Shown: positions 53,395 through 63,334, counted from the stretch's first letter. The stretch: 64,000 nucleotides of DNA from Cognatilysobacter tabacisoli (GCF_003586305.1 NZ_KZ987400.1:62001-126000); one strand, 5' to 3'. Program-made: numbers and translations. Notes: generated from the letters alone by a model not told the origin.

Positions 53395-54318
53395 ATGAGC
53401 ACCGTCCTGCCCCTGCCCACGCTGTCGCCCGCATTGCCGCTGGCCGAGCCCGCACCGCACGCGCGCAGCGAACGGCGTCGCGCGACCGAGCTGAACCGGC
53501 TCGCCAAGCGACTGCGCCACCAGGTCGGCCGCGCGATCGCCGACTTCGGCATGATCGAGGACGGCGACAAGGTCATGGTGTGCCTGTCCGGCGGCAAGGA
53601 CAGCTACACGATGCTCGACATCCTGCTGCAGCTGCAGAAGAAGGCGCCGGTGCGCTTCGAGCTGGTCGCGGTCAATCTCGACCAGAAGCAGCCGGGTTTC
53701 CCCGAGCACGTGCTGCCGGCGTACCTGGCCTCGATCGGGGTCGAGTACCGCATCCTCGAGCAGGACACGTATTCGGTCGTCACCCGCGTCGTGCCCGAGG
53801 GCAAGACGATGTGCTCGCTGTGCTCGCGCCTTCGCCGCGGCGCGCTGTACACGTACGCCGAGGAGAACGGCTTCACGAAGATCGCGCTCGGCCACCACCG
53901 CGACGACCTGGTGGCGACGTTCTTCCTGAACCTGTTCTTCCACGCCAAGCTCAGCGGCATGCCGCCGAAGCTGCTCAGCGACAACGGCAAGCACGTGGTG
54001 ATCCGCCCGCTGGCCTACGTGCGCGAGGACGACATCGCCCAGTACGCCGCGCTGAAGGATTTCCCGATCATCCCGTGCAACCTGTGCGGCTCGCAGGAGA
54101 ACCTGCAGCGCAAGCAGGTCAAGCGGATGATGGACGCGTGGGAGGCCGAGTCGCCCGGGCGTATCGAGACGATCGCGCGCGCGCTCGGCGACATCCGGCC
54201 GTCGCAGCTCAGCGACCCGAAGCTGTTCGATTTCCTCTCGCTCGGCGCGCGCGCCGACGCGCCGCCGCCGGCCGCGCACGACTGGCTCGCCGGCGACCCG
54301 CACGACCAGCACGACTGA
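53395..54318 (+). CDS. ttcA: tRNA 2-thiocytidine biosynthesis protein TtcA
   Basis: A 307-residue ATP-dependent tRNA cytidine-32 thiolase with an iron-sulfur cluster. The PP-loop is [19 protein letters not shown]; the cluster cysteines are in [18 protein letters not shown] (CxxC) and [36 protein letters not shown] is the second conserved block. TAGAAT at 53380-53385 lies 9 nt before the ATG, a likely leaderless start. Confidence 0.97.
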   Translation: MSTVLPLPTLSPALPLAEPAPHARSERRRATELNRLAKRLRHQVGRAIADFGMIEDGDKVMVCLSGGKDSYTMLDILLQLQKKAPVRFELVAVNLDQKQPGFPEHVLPAYLASIGVEYRILEQDTYSVVTRVVPEGKTMCSLCSRLRRGALYTYAEENGFTKIALGHHRDDLVATFFLNLFFHAKLSGMPPKLLSDNGKHVVIRPLAYVREDDIAQYAALKDFPIIPCNLCGSQENLQRKQVKRMMDAWEAESPGRIETIARALGDIRPSQLSDPKLFDFLSLGARADAPPPAAHDWLAGDPHDQHD

Positions 54319-54420
54319 CCCGAACCCTTCCGCCCTGCCGACGCGCGCCGCGCCCGGCGCGGCGTCCGCCGTCGCGCCGCCCCGCGCCGCCCGGCCCCGA
54401 CATTCGAGAGACCGCACTGC

Positions 54421-55326
54421 ATGTTCTTCCGCAACCTGACCCTGTTCCGCTTCCCCACCTCGATGACGTTCGACGCGCTCGACGCCGGCCTGGGCGAGTG
54501 CGAGCTCACGCCCGTCGGCCCGCTGGAGCTGTCGACGCGCGGCTTCATCCCGCCGTTCGGCCGCGACACCGAGGCGCTGTCGCACCGCCAGTCCGACGCG
54601 ATCTGGCTCAGCGTCGGCGGCGAGGACCGGATCCTGCCCGGCGCGGTGGTCAACGACCTGCTGCAGAAGAAGCTCGCCGAGATCGAGCGCAAGGAAGGCC
54701 GCAAGCCCGGCGGGCGCACGCGCAAGCGGATCAAGGACGAACTGGTCACCGACCTGCTGCCGCGGGCGTTCGTGAAGCCCAGCCGCACCGACGCGATCCT
54801 CGACCTCGGCCACGGCGTGGTCGCGGTCGACACGTCGAGCCGCAAGACCGGCGAGTCGGTGGTCAGCGAGATCCGCCGCGCGCTCGGCAGCTTCCCGGCG
54901 CTGCCGCTGAACGCCGAAGTCGCGCCGCGCTCGGTGCTGACCGGCTGGGTCGCCGGCGAGACGATGCCCGACGGCCTGTCGCTCGGCGACGAGTGCGAGC
55001 TGCGCGACCCGATCGACCAGGGCGCGGTGGTGAAGGTGCAGCGCATGGAGCTGCAGAGCGACGAGATCGCCAAGCACCTGGAGTCCGGCAAGCAGGTCAC
55101 GCGGCTGGCGCTGAACCTCGACGACCACGTGTCGTTCGTGCTCGGCGAGGACCTGGTCGTGCGCAAGTTCAAGCTGCTCGACGGCGCCGTCGACGAGCTC
55201 GAGTCCGGCGAGCGCGACGACCTGCGCGCCGAGCTCGACGCGCGCTTCATCCTGATGGCCGGCGAGTTCAAGCGGCTGTTCACCGTGCTCGAGGCCGCGC
55301 TGAAGCTGTCGAAGGTCGACGGCTGA
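54421..55326 (+). CDS. rdgC: recombination-associated protein RdgC
   Basis: A 301-residue ring-forming, non-specific DNA-binding protein that modulates RecA. MFFRNLTLFRFPTSM is the standard start; GFIPPFGRDTEALSHR, KLAEIERKEGRKPGGRTRKR and FVLGEDLVVRKFKLLDGAVD are conserved blocks. Full family length. Follows ttcA by 102 bp on the same strand. Confidence 0.97.
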   Translation: MFFRNLTLFRFPTSMTFDALDAGLGECELTPVGPLELSTRGFIPPFGRDTEALSHRQSDAIWLSVGGEDRILPGAVVNDLLQKKLAEIERKEGRKPGGRTRKRIKDELVTDLLPRAFVKPSRTDAILDLGHGVVAVDTSSRKTGESVVSEIRRALGSFPALPLNAEVAPRSVLTGWVAGETMPDGLSLGDECELRDPIDQGAVVKVQRMELQSDEIAKHLESGKQVTRLALNLDDHVSFVLGEDLVVRKFKLLDGAVDELESGERDDLRAELDARFILMAGEFKRLFTVLEAALKLSKVDG

Positions 55327-55375
55327 CGCGCGCCGCGCGTTATCCTGACGGCCACGCCCCCGCGTCCGCACGCCC

Positions 55376-56158
55376 TTGTTCCGATTGCTAGCCGGCAAAC
55401 CGCGCGCGCGCGTCCGCACGATCGCGCGTGACTCCCTGTCGATCACCCTGCCCGACGGCCAGTGCGTCGAGCTGCTGCGCGTGCGCCACCCGCGCGCGCG
55501 CCGGCTGCGGCTGAGCGTCGACGAGCGCGGCGCGCGGCTGACGCTGCCGCCGCGCGCGAGCGACGCCAGCGGCGAGCGCTTCGTGCTCGAGCACGCCGAC
55601 TGGCTCAGCGCCCAGCTGGCCGGCTTCGGCGCCGCGCCGCCGCCGCTGCAGCCGTTCGTCACCGACGCGGTGCCGCTGCGCGACGCGCTCCTGCCGCTGG
55701 CGTGGCGCGAAGGCCGGTTCCTGCGCCTGGACCACGACGCCGACGGCCTGCGCATCACCGCGCCGGCGGACGTGCGGCTGCCGTCGCTGCGCCGCGCGAT
55801 GCGCGACTTCTACGAGGCGCAGGCGCGCGCCGACGTGGGCCGCTGGATGCCGCGCTACCTGCCGGGACTGCCGCGGCCGCCGTCGCGGGTGCGGCTGGGG
55901 ATGACCTCGTCGCAGTGGGGCTCGCTGTCGCCCGACGGCGCGCTGTCGCTGGACCTGGCGTTGGTCGTCGCGCGGCCGAGCGCGTTCGAGTACGTGCTCG
56001 TCCACGAGCTGTGCCACCTGATCCACGCCGACCACTCGCGGCGCTTCTGGCGCGAGGTCGAGGCGCGCTTCCCGGCGTGGCGCGAGGAGCGCGACTACTT
56101 CAAGGCCGAGGGCCGGCGGCTGAAGGCCTCGCTGCGCGTGCTGCTGGCGGCCAAGTAG
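55376..56158 (+). CDS. YgjP-type metallopeptidase
   Basis: A 260-residue zinc metallopeptidase of the YgjP/DUF45 (M48-like) group. The zinc motif is VLVHELCHLIHADHSRRFW (HExxH plus a later His); the upstream beta half has RRLRLSVDERGARLTLPPRA, the substrate-fold typical of the family. The start is TTG at 55376, because no in-frame ATG or GTG precedes the conserved region. TATCCT (55341-55346) is a likely -10 with a ~23-nt leader. Cytoplasmic; the physiological substrate is unknown. Confidence 0.88.
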   Translation: MFRLLAGKPRARVRTIARDSLSITLPDGQCVELLRVRHPRARRLRLSVDERGARLTLPPRASDASGERFVLEHADWLSAQLAGFGAAPPPLQPFVTDAVPLRDALLPLAWREGRFLRLDHDADGLRITAPADVRLPSLRRAMRDFYEAQARADVGRWMPRYLPGLPRPPSRVRLGMTSSQWGSLSPDGALSLDLALVVARPSAFEYVLVHELCHLIHADHSRRFWREVEARFPAWREERDYFKAEGRRLKASLRVLLAAK

Positions 56159-56182
56159 CCGCGCGGGCGCCGCGCATGCGGG

Positions 56183-57094
56183 TCACGCGGCGGTCGCGCC
56201 CGCCGTCGCCGGCGCGGTGAAGAAATCGCCGATCAGCGCCGCGACCCGCTCCGGATCTTCCATGTGCAGGTGGTGGCCGCCGTCGACGACGACCAGTTCG
56301 CCGCGCGGCAGCAGCGCCGCGCGCTCGCGCCGCAGCGCGTCGGGCAGGTACGGCTGGGCCGGGTCGGCGAAGATCACCCGGGTCGGGCACTCGATGCCGG
56401 CGACCAGGTCGCGCACCTGCGGCTCGGTCATGCGCTGCATCGTCGGCAGGGTCAGGCGCGGGTCGCTCGACCAGGTGAAGCCGCCCTCGACCGGCACGAC
56501 GCCGCGCTCGACCAGCCGCCGCGCGGCGTCCTCGGACAGCCGGCTGCCGACCATCGCGCCGGCCGCGGCGCGCGCGCGCACGGCGACGGCGAGGTCCGGA
56601 AACACGCGCAACGACTTGCCCGGCAGCGTGCGCGCGGCGGCGATCGCATCGCGCAGCCGCGCCACCGTGCGCTCGGGCACCTCGGCCAGCGCGCCGAGCG
56701 CCTCGATCGCGACCAGCCGCTCGACCCGCTGCGGGCACGCGGCGGCGACGAGGCTCGCGATGCCGGCGCCCATCGAGTGGCCGAGCAGGCTGAAGCGCTC
56801 CCAGCCGAGCGCGTCGGCGATATTGAGCACGCCGTTGACCGCCGCGGCGAACGAGTAGTCCGCACCGGGCGGCAGGTGCGCGCTGGCGCCATGGCCGGGC
56901 AGGTCCGGCGCGACCAGATCGAGCCCGGGCAGCAGCGGGGCGATCGGCACGAAGCTGGCGGCGTTGTCGAGCCAGCCGTGCAGCGCGAGCACGCGCACGT
57001 CGCCGGGCTTGCCCGCTCGCAGGCCGGCGATGCGGCCGCCGCGCGTGTCGAGGCTGAATTCGCGCATCGCCGCCGCGACCGGCGCCGCGCTCAT
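56183..57094 (-). CDS. alpha/beta hydrolase
   Basis: A 303-residue alpha/beta-hydrolase fold enzyme: oxyanion LALHGWLDNAASF, LVAPDLPGHGASAHL, the nucleophile elbow LLGHSMGAGIASLVAA, Asp in VIFADPAQPYLPD and catalytic His in VVDGGHHLHMEDPE. No signal peptide. It is cotranscribed with hemH, its ATG overlapping the hemH stop (ATGA). The substrate is not evident; esterase or a small-molecule hydrolase. Confidence 0.9.
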   Translation of the reverse strand: MSAAPVAAAMREFSLDTRGGRIAGLRAGKPGDVRVLALHGWLDNAASFVPIAPLLPGLDLVAPDLPGHGASAHLPPGADYSFAAAVNGVLNIADALGWERFSLLGHSMGAGIASLVAAACPQRVERLVAIEALGALAEVPERTVARLRDAIAAARTLPGKSLRVFPDLAVAVRARAAAGAMVGSRLSEDAARRLVERGVVPVEGGFTWSSDPRLTLPTMQRMTEPQVRDLVAGIECPTRVIFADPAQPYLPDALRRERAALLPRGELVVVDGGHHLHMEDPERVAALIGDFFTAPATAGATAA

Positions 57095-58113
57095 CGCGCC
57101 GCGCCCAGCGCGCGAGCGGCGACGTCGGCGATCGCTCGCGCGTGCGCCGGGCTGTCGTTGAGGCACGGGATGTAGCGCAGCGTGCCGCCGACCGCGTGGA
57201 ACTCCTCGGCCAGCTCCATCGAGATCTCCTCGAGCGTCTCGATGCAGTCGACCGCGAAGCCGGGCGCGACCACGTCAACGGTGGTGATGCCGCGCGCGGC
57301 GAGGACTTTGAGCGTGTCGCTGGTCGACGGCTCCAGCCACTTCTCGCGGCCGAAGCGCGACTGGTAGCTCAGCGTCCAGGCGTCGTCGGCCAGCCCGAGC
57401 GCCGCGGCGATCGCGCGGGCGCCGGCCACGCACTCGGTCGCGTACGGGTCGCCGCGGTCGACGAAGCGCTGCGGCAGGCCGTGGAACGAGAACAGCAGGT
57501 GGCCGTCGTCGCCGTTGGCGGCGCGGTGCGCGCGGATCGAGCCGGCGACGGCCTCTACCCAGCCCGGATCGAGGTGGTAGTCGCGCACCAGCGCAACGTC
57601 GATGCCGCCGAGCTTGGCCGCGGCGTCCTCGACCGACGCGGTGGTCGACGTCGAGTACTGCGGGTACAGCGGCAGCACCTGCACGCGCGTGACGCCCTCG
57701 CCGCGCAGGCGCTCGACCACCGACGCCATCGACGGGTTGCCGTAGCGCATCGCCGATTCGACCCGCACGCCGGGCAGCTCGCGCTGCACCGCGCGGGCCA
57801 GCCGGCGCGTGTACGCGGCCAGCGGCGAGCCGCCGTCGTCGCCGGGCAGCCAGATGCTGGCGTACTTGCGCGCGACCTTCGACGAGCGGATCGGCAGGAT
57901 CACGAAGTGCAGCAGCGGGCACCAGAGCCAGCGGCTCAGGTCGACCACGCGGTAGTCGTGCAGGAACTCGGCCAGGTAGCGGCGCACGGCGGGTGCGGTC
58001 GGCGCGTCGGGCGTGCCGAGGTTGACCAGCAGCACCGCGATGTCGGGGCGGTCGGGCGTCGCGGCGGCGGAGTCGTCGGTCCGGCGGGTGATCGGCAGGC
58101 TGTTCATCGGCAT
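57091..58113 (-). CDS. hemH: ferrochelatase
   Basis: A 340-residue enzyme inserting Fe2+ into protoporphyrin IX, the last step of heme synthesis. VLLVNLGTPDAPTAPAVRRY is the start signature, VLPLYPQYSTSTTASVEDA, LLFSFHGLPQRFVDRGDPY holds the metal-ligand His, and VVAPGFAVDCIETLEEI the second conserved Glu. The ATG at 58113 is used; a second at 58107 is also possible. No [2Fe-2S] tail is present. Confidence 0.96.
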   Translation of the reverse strand: MPMNSLPITRRTDDSAAATPDRPDIAVLLVNLGTPDAPTAPAVRRYLAEFLHDYRVVDLSRWLWCPLLHFVILPIRSSKVARKYASIWLPGDDGGSPLAAYTRRLARAVQRELPGVRVESAMRYGNPSMASVVERLRGEGVTRVQVLPLYPQYSTSTTASVEDAAAKLGGIDVALVRDYHLDPGWVEAVAGSIRAHRAANGDDGHLLFSFHGLPQRFVDRGDPYATECVAGARAIAAALGLADDAWTLSYQSRFGREKWLEPSTSDTLKVLAARGITTVDVVAPGFAVDCIETLEEISMELAEEFHAVGGTLRYIPCLNDSPAHARAIADVAARALGAAR

Positions 58114-58343
58114 AGGATGACAGCGCGGGTCGGCGCCCGCGCGGCGCACACCGCAACGGGGCGTCCCGCGCGCGATGCGCATCCGTGGCGCGGGTCGTCC
58201 GCGGTGCGGTCGGGTTCCGTCCCGATTCATCGCCGCGTTACTAGCCTGAACGCCGAGCGGTCGAACCCACGACCGCCGCCCGCGCTCGATCACCGCCGCG
58301 TGTCGACCGCACCCCTGCCGCCGCTGCCCCGCCGGAGTCCGCC

Positions 58344-59210
58344 ATGCCCCTTGCCCCCCCGCCCCGCCGTCCGCGCGCCGCGCGCCTGGTTGCGCCGCTG
58401 CTCGTCGCCCTCAGCCTCGCCGCCGGCACCGTGGTCGCCGGCCCGGTGCAGGACGAGCGCGCCCGCAACGCGGTGCGCGTGCTGACCGACATCCAGCAGA
58501 TCCCGGAGTCGGCGATCCCCGACAAGCTCTTCGACGAGGCCCGCGCGATTGTCGTGGTGCCCGACGCGGTCAAGGTCGGGCTGGTGCTCGGCGGCCGGCG
58601 CGGCCACGGGCTGGTCTCGGTCAAGTCGCCCGACGGCACCTGGTCTAACCCGAGCTTCGTGACCCTGACCGGCGGCAGCATCGGCTTCCAGGCCGGCGTG
58701 CAATCGTCCGACATCGTGCTGGTGTTCCGCAGCGAGCGCGGGCTCGACTCGATCGTCAACGGCAAGATCACCCTCGGCGCCGATGCCGGCGTCGCCGCCG
58801 GCCCGGTCGGCCGCAACGCCGGCACGATGACCGATGGCCAGCTCAAGGCCGAGATCTGGTCGTGGTCGCGCGCACGCGGGTTGTTCGCCGGCGTCGCGCT
58901 CGACGGCGCGGTGCTGTCGATCGACGACGCGGCGAACGAGTCCGTCTACGGCCGCGACACCACGCCGCGGATGATCTTCGAGGGCCGCGCCGGCGGCGCG
59001 CCGTCGAGCGCGATCGTCGACTTCCGCGACCGCCTCGAGGAGGCGACCAGCGTCGCCCGCGCGCGTCGCACCGACGAGCCGGTCACGCGTCCGGCCGCGC
59101 GCCCCGCGCCGGCCGCGACGGCGCCGCAGCCGGCAGCCGCCGAGCCGCAGCCGCAGACCCAGGGCTTCGAGACCGTCGAGAGCCCGACCCAGGTCGAGCC
59201 GCTGCCGTGA
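58344..59210 (+). CDS. exported SYLF-domain lipid-binding protein
   Basis: A 288-residue protein: signal peptide (LVAPLLVALSLAAGTVVA), then the SYLF domain (LFDEARAIVVVPDAVKVGLV, GGRRGHGLVSVKSPDGTW, GSIGFQAGVQSSDIVLVFR, GLFAGVALDGAVLSIDD) and a Pro/Ala-rich C-terminal tail. SYLF proteins bind phospholipids; bacterial roles are not settled. It precedes tatABC on the same strand with 93 bp between. Confidence 0.9.
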   Translation: MPLAPPPRRPRAARLVAPLLVALSLAAGTVVAGPVQDERARNAVRVLTDIQQIPESAIPDKLFDEARAIVVVPDAVKVGLVLGGRRGHGLVSVKSPDGTWSNPSFVTLTGGSIGFQAGVQSSDIVLVFRSERGLDSIVNGKITLGADAGVAAGPVGRNAGTMTDGQLKAEIWSWSRARGLFAGVALDGAVLSIDDAANESVYGRDTTPRMIFEGRAGGAPSSAIVDFRDRLEEATSVARARRTDEPVTRPAARPAPAATAPQPAAAEPQPQTQGFETVESPTQVEPLP

Positions 59211-59303
59211 CCGCCGACGGCGCCCGCCGCGCGCGGGCGCCGTAACGATTCCGACCCGGGCGCTGCGGTATCCTGCCGGCCCTGATTCCTACCGAGCGTC
59301 CCG

Positions 59304-59534
59304 ATGGGCAGCTTTAGCATTTGGCACTGGCTGGTCGTGCTGGTGATCGTGGTGCTGGTGTTCGGCACCAAGCGCCTGGGCAGCGTCGGCAAGGACGTCG
59401 GCGAAGCCGTCAAGGGCTTCAAGAAGGGCATGCAGGACGACGACAAGCCGGCCGGTTCGCTGGCCGACGAGTCGCGCCGCGAGGACGCGGCCAAGCCGAG
59501 CGACGTCCGCAACGACGACCACGCGCCGCGCTGA
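59304..59534 (+). CDS. tatA: Sec-independent protein translocase TatA
   Basis: A 76-residue pore-forming Tat subunit: one N-terminal helix ([20 protein letters not shown]), then the amphipathic helix [20 protein letters not shown] and a charged tail. [12 protein letters not shown] is the hinge. TATCCT at 59269-59274 is a likely promoter. First gene of tatABC. Confidence 0.96.
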   Translation: MGSFSIWHWLVVLVIVVLVFGTKRLGSVGKDVGEAVKGFKKGMQDDDKPAGSLADESRREDAAKPSDVRNDDHAPR

Positions 59535-59561
59535 CCGCGCGCCCGCGCGCGCCGACCGGCC

Positions 59562-60035
59562 ATGTTCGACATCGGCTTTTCCGAGCTGTTCGTGATCGCG
59601 GTCGTCGCGCTGATCGTGCTCGGTCCCGAACGCCTGCCCAAGGCCGCGCGCTACACCGGCCTGTGGGTGCGGCGCGCGCGCGCGCAGTGGTACGCGGTCA
59701 AGGCCGAGTTCGAGAACGAGCTGGCCGACGACGAGCTGCGCCGCAGCCTGCGCGACACCGGCCAGCAGCTGCGCGACGCGCGCGACGCGGTGCACGGCGA
59801 GGGCGAGCGGATGATCCGGGACGTGCGCAGCGCGGTCGCGCCGGCGGCGACGGTGGGCTCGACGACGCGCGACGTGCACGACGAGGACGCGGCGTGGGCC
59901 GCGCCCGACGCGATGGCGCCGCCCGCCGCGACGCCGGCTCCGGTCGACGGTGCGCCCGCAGACTCCCGGCCCGCCGACTCCGGGCCCGCCGATACGCCCG
60001 GGTCGCTGGCGCAGGATTCCGATGAGCGCCGCTGA
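59562..60035 (+). CDS. tatB: Sec-independent protein translocase TatB
   Basis: A 157-residue subunit: FDIGFSELFVIAVVALIVLG opens the protein with the conserved Glu8 and Pro (LGPERLPKAARYTGLWVRRA), then a long amphipathic helix and a Pro/Ala tail. With TatC it forms the twin-arginine signal receptor. Starts 27 bp after tatA; its end overlaps tatC by 14 bp. Confidence 0.96.
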   Translation: MFDIGFSELFVIAVVALIVLGPERLPKAARYTGLWVRRARAQWYAVKAEFENELADDELRRSLRDTGQQLRDARDAVHGEGERMIRDVRSAVAPAATVGSTTRDVHDEDAAWAAPDAMAPPAATPAPVDGAPADSRPADSGPADTPGSLAQDSDERR

Positions 60036-60795
60036 CCGTTTCGGGCCGGAGCCCGACGCGGCGGTCGAGCCGCGCCTGATCGACCACCTGATCGAACTGC
60101 GCGCGCGCCTGCTGCGCTCGGTGATCGGGCTGCTGGTCGTGTTCGCGGCGCTGATGCCGTTCGCGTCGGAGCTGTACGGACTGTTCGCGCAGCCGCTGCT
60201 GGCGACGCTGCCGTCGAACGGCCAGCTGGTCGCCGTCGACCCGGCCGGCGGCTTCTTCGTGCCGGTCAAGCTGGCGTTCTTCACCGCACTGCTGATCTCG
60301 GTCCCGTGGCTGCTGTACCAGGCCTGGGCGTTCGTCGCCCCCGGACTGTACCGGCGCGAGAAGCGCCTGGCGCTGCCGCTGCTGGCGTCGGCGGTGACGC
60401 TGTTCTACGCCGGCTGCGCGTTCGCGTTCTTCCTCGTGCTGCCGATGGTGTTCGGCTTCCTCGCCAAGTTCACCCCCGAAGTCGTGGCGATGACGCCCGA
60501 CATCGCCAAGTACCTCGACTTCGTGCTGGTGATCTTCCTGGCGTTCGGCCTGAGCTTCGAGCTGCCGGTGGCGCTGGTGATCCTGGTGCTGCTGGGCTGG
60601 GTGACGCCGGCGCAGCTGCGCGAGTGGCGCGGCTACGCGATCGTCGGCGTGTTCGTGATCGCCGCGGTGATCACCCCGCCCGACGTGGTCTCGCAGCTGA
60701 TGCTCGCGATTCCGATGTGCCTGCTGTACGAGGTCGGCATCGTCGCGGCCAGCTGGCTCAAGGGCCGACCCGACCCCAACGCCGCCGCGGAATGA
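60022..60795 (+). CDS. tatC: Sec-independent protein translocase TatC
   Basis: A 257-residue six-helix membrane protein: HLIELRARLLRSVIGLLVVF, the cytoplasmic FAPGLYRREKR-like loop (FVAPGLYRREKRLALPLL), GCAFAFFLVLPMVFGFLAKF and AVITPPDVVSQLMLAIPMCL are conserved. The ATG at 60022 lies within the tatB end. The stop overlaps the next start (ATGA). Confidence 0.97.
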   Translation: MSAADRFGPEPDAAVEPRLIDHLIELRARLLRSVIGLLVVFAALMPFASELYGLFAQPLLATLPSNGQLVAVDPAGGFFVPVKLAFFTALLISVPWLLYQAWAFVAPGLYRREKRLALPLLASAVTLFYAGCAFAFFLVLPMVFGFLAKFTPEVVAMTPDIAKYLDFVLVIFLAFGLSFELPVALVILVLLGWVTPAQLREWRGYAIVGVFVIAAVITPPDVVSQLMLAIPMCLLYEVGIVAASWLKGRPDPNAAAE

Positions 60796-61508
60796 CCGCG
60801 CGCGCCGGCGACGCGTCGGCCGCGGTGGCGGCCGGTTTCTGGCACCGCTACGCGGCCTGGTCGCTCGACGCCGCGCTCGCGGCGCTGCCGGCGTGGGCGC
60901 TGGTCGCCGGGCCGGCGACGCGCGCGTTCGCCGACGCCGCGGCCTCGTTGCAGCGGGTGCTCGACGCGCAGATGCAGGCGCTGGCCGCCAGCGCGCGCGA
61001 CGGCGACCCCGTGCTCACCGCGATGCTGCGCCTGCTGCGCGACCCGGCGGTGCACGCGGCAAGCACGGCGCTGCAGGCCGATGCGGTGCGCGCCGCTGCA
61101 TGGCCGCTGGCCGCGTTCGCGCTGGTGCTGGCGGTACTGCACGTCGCCGGCGAACGGTCGCGCTGGCGCGGCAGCCCGGGCAAGCGGGCACTCGGGCTGG
61201 TGGTGGTCGATGCCGACGGGCGCCGGCTCGGCACCGGCCGCGCGCTGGGCCGGTTCGTCGCCGGCGGCGCGTCGTGGCTGACGTTGAACATCGGCCACCT
61301 GCTCGCATTGCGCGGGCCCCGGCACCTCGCCCTGCACGACCGGCTCAGCGCGACGCGCGTGCTGGCGACCGCGAATGCGCCGATGCCCGGCTGGGCGCGC
61401 GGGTGGATCGCGCTGCAGCTGGTGCTGGGGGTCGTCGCCGGACTGTTCGCCGCGCGCGGGCTCGCCGCGGCGATCGTCGCGGCGACCGCGCGCGCGATGC
61501 CGTACTAG
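60792..61508 (+). CDS. RDD-family membrane protein
   Basis: A 238-residue inner-membrane protein: an N-terminal FWHRYAAWSLDAALAALPA (the R-D-D motif region), a central loop, then SPGKRALGLVVVDADGRRLG and LGRFVAGGASWLTLNIGHLL, typical of RDD proteins, and a last span near the C-terminus. The family is a mixed group of small transport or envelope proteins. It is translationally coupled to tatC. Confidence 0.88.
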   Translation: MTARAGDASAAVAAGFWHRYAAWSLDAALAALPAWALVAGPATRAFADAAASLQRVLDAQMQALAASARDGDPVLTAMLRLLRDPAVHAASTALQADAVRAAAWPLAAFALVLAVLHVAGERSRWRGSPGKRALGLVVVDADGRRLGTGRALGRFVAGGASWLTLNIGHLLALRGPRHLALHDRLSATRVLATANAPMPGWARGWIALQLVLGVVAGLFAARGLAAAIVAATARAMPY

Positions 61509-61527
61509 ACAGCCCCAGCGCGCCCGC

Positions 61528-62433
61528 TCAGGCCGCGACTTCGCCCGGGTTCGCGGGCGGCGGCGGCACGTCGCCGCAGACGTCGCGCCACAGGAAGTAC
61601 ATGACCCCGAACAGCACCACGTACAGCACCAGCAGGAAGCCCAGGTACACCGGCAGCGCCAGCGCCGCGCCGACCAGCGGATGGACCAGCGCGCCGACGA
61701 CGCCGAGCACCGCCAGCACCATGCCCAGCACCAGCGCGATCACCAGCATCGCCGCCATCGCGACGATCGCCAGCACCAGCAGCGGCAGCAGGTTCTTCAG
61801 CGTGCCGACGATGCCGTCGCCGATCGCAGCGCCGACCCGGCGCGCGCCGAGCGCGACCTGGCCGAAGCCGATCGCGTAGACGCCGCCGAGGAACAGCGCC
61901 AGCAGCGACACCAGCCCGAGCACGCGGCCGAAGCCGTCCGGCGGCGCCGGCAGGTCCTCCGGCTCGACGGGCGGGCGCTGCGCCAGCTCGGCCACCTGCT
62001 GGTACCAGGTCAGCAGCCCGTCGCCGAAGATCGAAACGACCGCCCACGCCATCAGCAGGTAGAGGCCGGTGATGAGCAGGCCGAGCGAGATCAGCCGTCC
62101 GGCGCCCTGGCCCTGCTTGAACGGCGCGAACACGTCGGTCGACCGCGCCGGCAGGCCGCGCTCGCTGGCGTCGATCACGCGCAGGTAGCCGCCGATCAGC
62201 GGCGGCATCAGCACCAGCGACAGCAGCGTCGCGGCCAAGGCGACCGCCATCGCGCCTTCGCCGCCGGGCTGAACCGCGCCGAGCAGCAGCACCTGCACGA
62301 TGCTCGGTACCAGCGCGACGCCGGCCAGCAGCGCGGCGCCGCCGAACACCGCGCGCGGGTTGCGGCGGCCGAGATTGATGCTGCGTCGCAGCCAGTGCAG
62401 GCCGGCGAGCGGGCCGAGGGAGCGGGTGGTCAT
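61528..62433 (-). CDS. BPSS1780-like membrane protein
   Basis: A 301-residue protein with 6-7 hydrophobic helices. GLHWLRRSINLGRRNPRAVF is a conserved cytoplasmic start; then ATLLSLVLMPPLIGGYLRVI, VFAPFKQGQGAGRLISLGLL and a hydrophobic C-terminal half ending in a Pro-rich tail. Family without assigned function. Convergent with the RDD gene (19-bp gap). Confidence 0.82.
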   Translation of the reverse strand: MTTRSLGPLAGLHWLRRSINLGRRNPRAVFGGAALLAGVALVPSIVQVLLLGAVQPGGEGAMAVALAATLLSLVLMPPLIGGYLRVIDASERGLPARSTDVFAPFKQGQGAGRLISLGLLITGLYLLMAWAVVSIFGDGLLTWYQQVAELAQRPPVEPEDLPAPPDGFGRVLGLVSLLALFLGGVYAIGFGQVALGARRVGAAIGDGIVGTLKNLLPLLVLAIVAMAAMLVIALVLGMVLAVLGVVGALVHPLVGAALALPVYLGFLLVLYVVLFGVMYFLWRDVCGDVPPPPANPGEVAA

Positions 62434-62519
62434 GGTGGGCAGGGTCCGTCGAAGGGGGCCGGGCGCGCGGGCGCGCGCCGATCGGTGGCGGGAACTCGGG
62501 GTGGTCGGCGGGCCGCGCG

Positions 62520-63242
62520 TCAGCGCGACAGCGCGCGCGCGTGGCGCACGAAGCGGCGCAGCACCCGGCGCGCATGCGGCGTCGCGCTGACCTTGCGCGC
62601 CAGCGTCGACGCGCACGTGCCCTCGTCGCGCAGCGCGTCGCGGCGCGCGTGGACGTAGCCGCGCATGTGGGTCGCGCTGAACTCCGGGTGGAACTGCACG
62701 CCCCAGGCGCGGTCGCCGACCCGGAACGCGTGGCAGTCGTCCTGCGCCGAGCGCGCCAGCACCGTCGCGCCGTCCGGCGCGCGCAGCACGCTCTGCAGGT
62801 GGGTCGCCTGCGCGGCGAAGCGCGGCGGCAGGCCGGCGAACAGCGGGTCGTCGCCGGCGTGGTCGTGCAGGTCGATGTCGACCGTGCCCATCTCGCGGCC
62901 GGCCGGGTTGTAGTCGACCTGGCCGCCGAACGCGTGCGCGATCAGCTGGTGGCCGTAGCAGATGCCGAACACCGGCAGGCCGGCGTGCACCGACTCGCGC
63001 AGCCAGTCGGCGCTGCGCTCGCTCCAGTCGTGGCGCTCGGTGACCATCGCGCCGGAGCCGGTGACGATCGCGCCGGCGAAGCCCTCGCGGGTCGGCAGCG
63101 GGTCGCCGGCCTGGACGTTGACGACCACCGCGTGGTCGGCCGGCAGCGCGGCGGCGACGCGGATCCAGTGCGGGAAGCCGCGATGGCGGCGCATCGACGC
63201 GACCGGCTGGCCGGTTTCGAGGATCAGGAAGGGCTGGGTCAC
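62520..63242 (-). CDS. class I glutamine amidotransferase
   Basis: A 240-residue stand-alone glutaminase domain of the GMP-synthase type. The catalytic Cys is in VFGICYGHQLIAHAFGG, the His-Glu pair in WGVQFHPEFSATHMRGY. TGSGAMVTERHDW and the N-terminal FLILETGQPVASMRRHRG are usual in this group. No synthetase domain follows, so the ammonia acceptor is unknown (GATase1_GMP-like family). The start is GTG at 63242. Divergent from glyQ over 130 bp. Confidence 0.9.
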   Translation of the reverse strand: MTQPFLILETGQPVASMRRHRGFPHWIRVAAALPADHAVVVNVQAGDPLPTREGFAGAIVTGSGAMVTERHDWSERSADWLRESVHAGLPVFGICYGHQLIAHAFGGQVDYNPAGREMGTVDIDLHDHAGDDPLFAGLPPRFAAQATHLQSVLRAPDGATVLARSAQDDCHAFRVGDRAWGVQFHPEFSATHMRGYVHARRDALRDEGTCASTLARKVSATPHARRVLRRFVRHARALSR

Positions 63243-63334
63243 GACGGCGGGCGACGGGGTCCGGGGCGGCGGGAACGGCGGGAAAATCGCGCCCCTGCAG
63301 CGGCGCGCAGGCCAGGAACCGCAAGGCCCGTCGC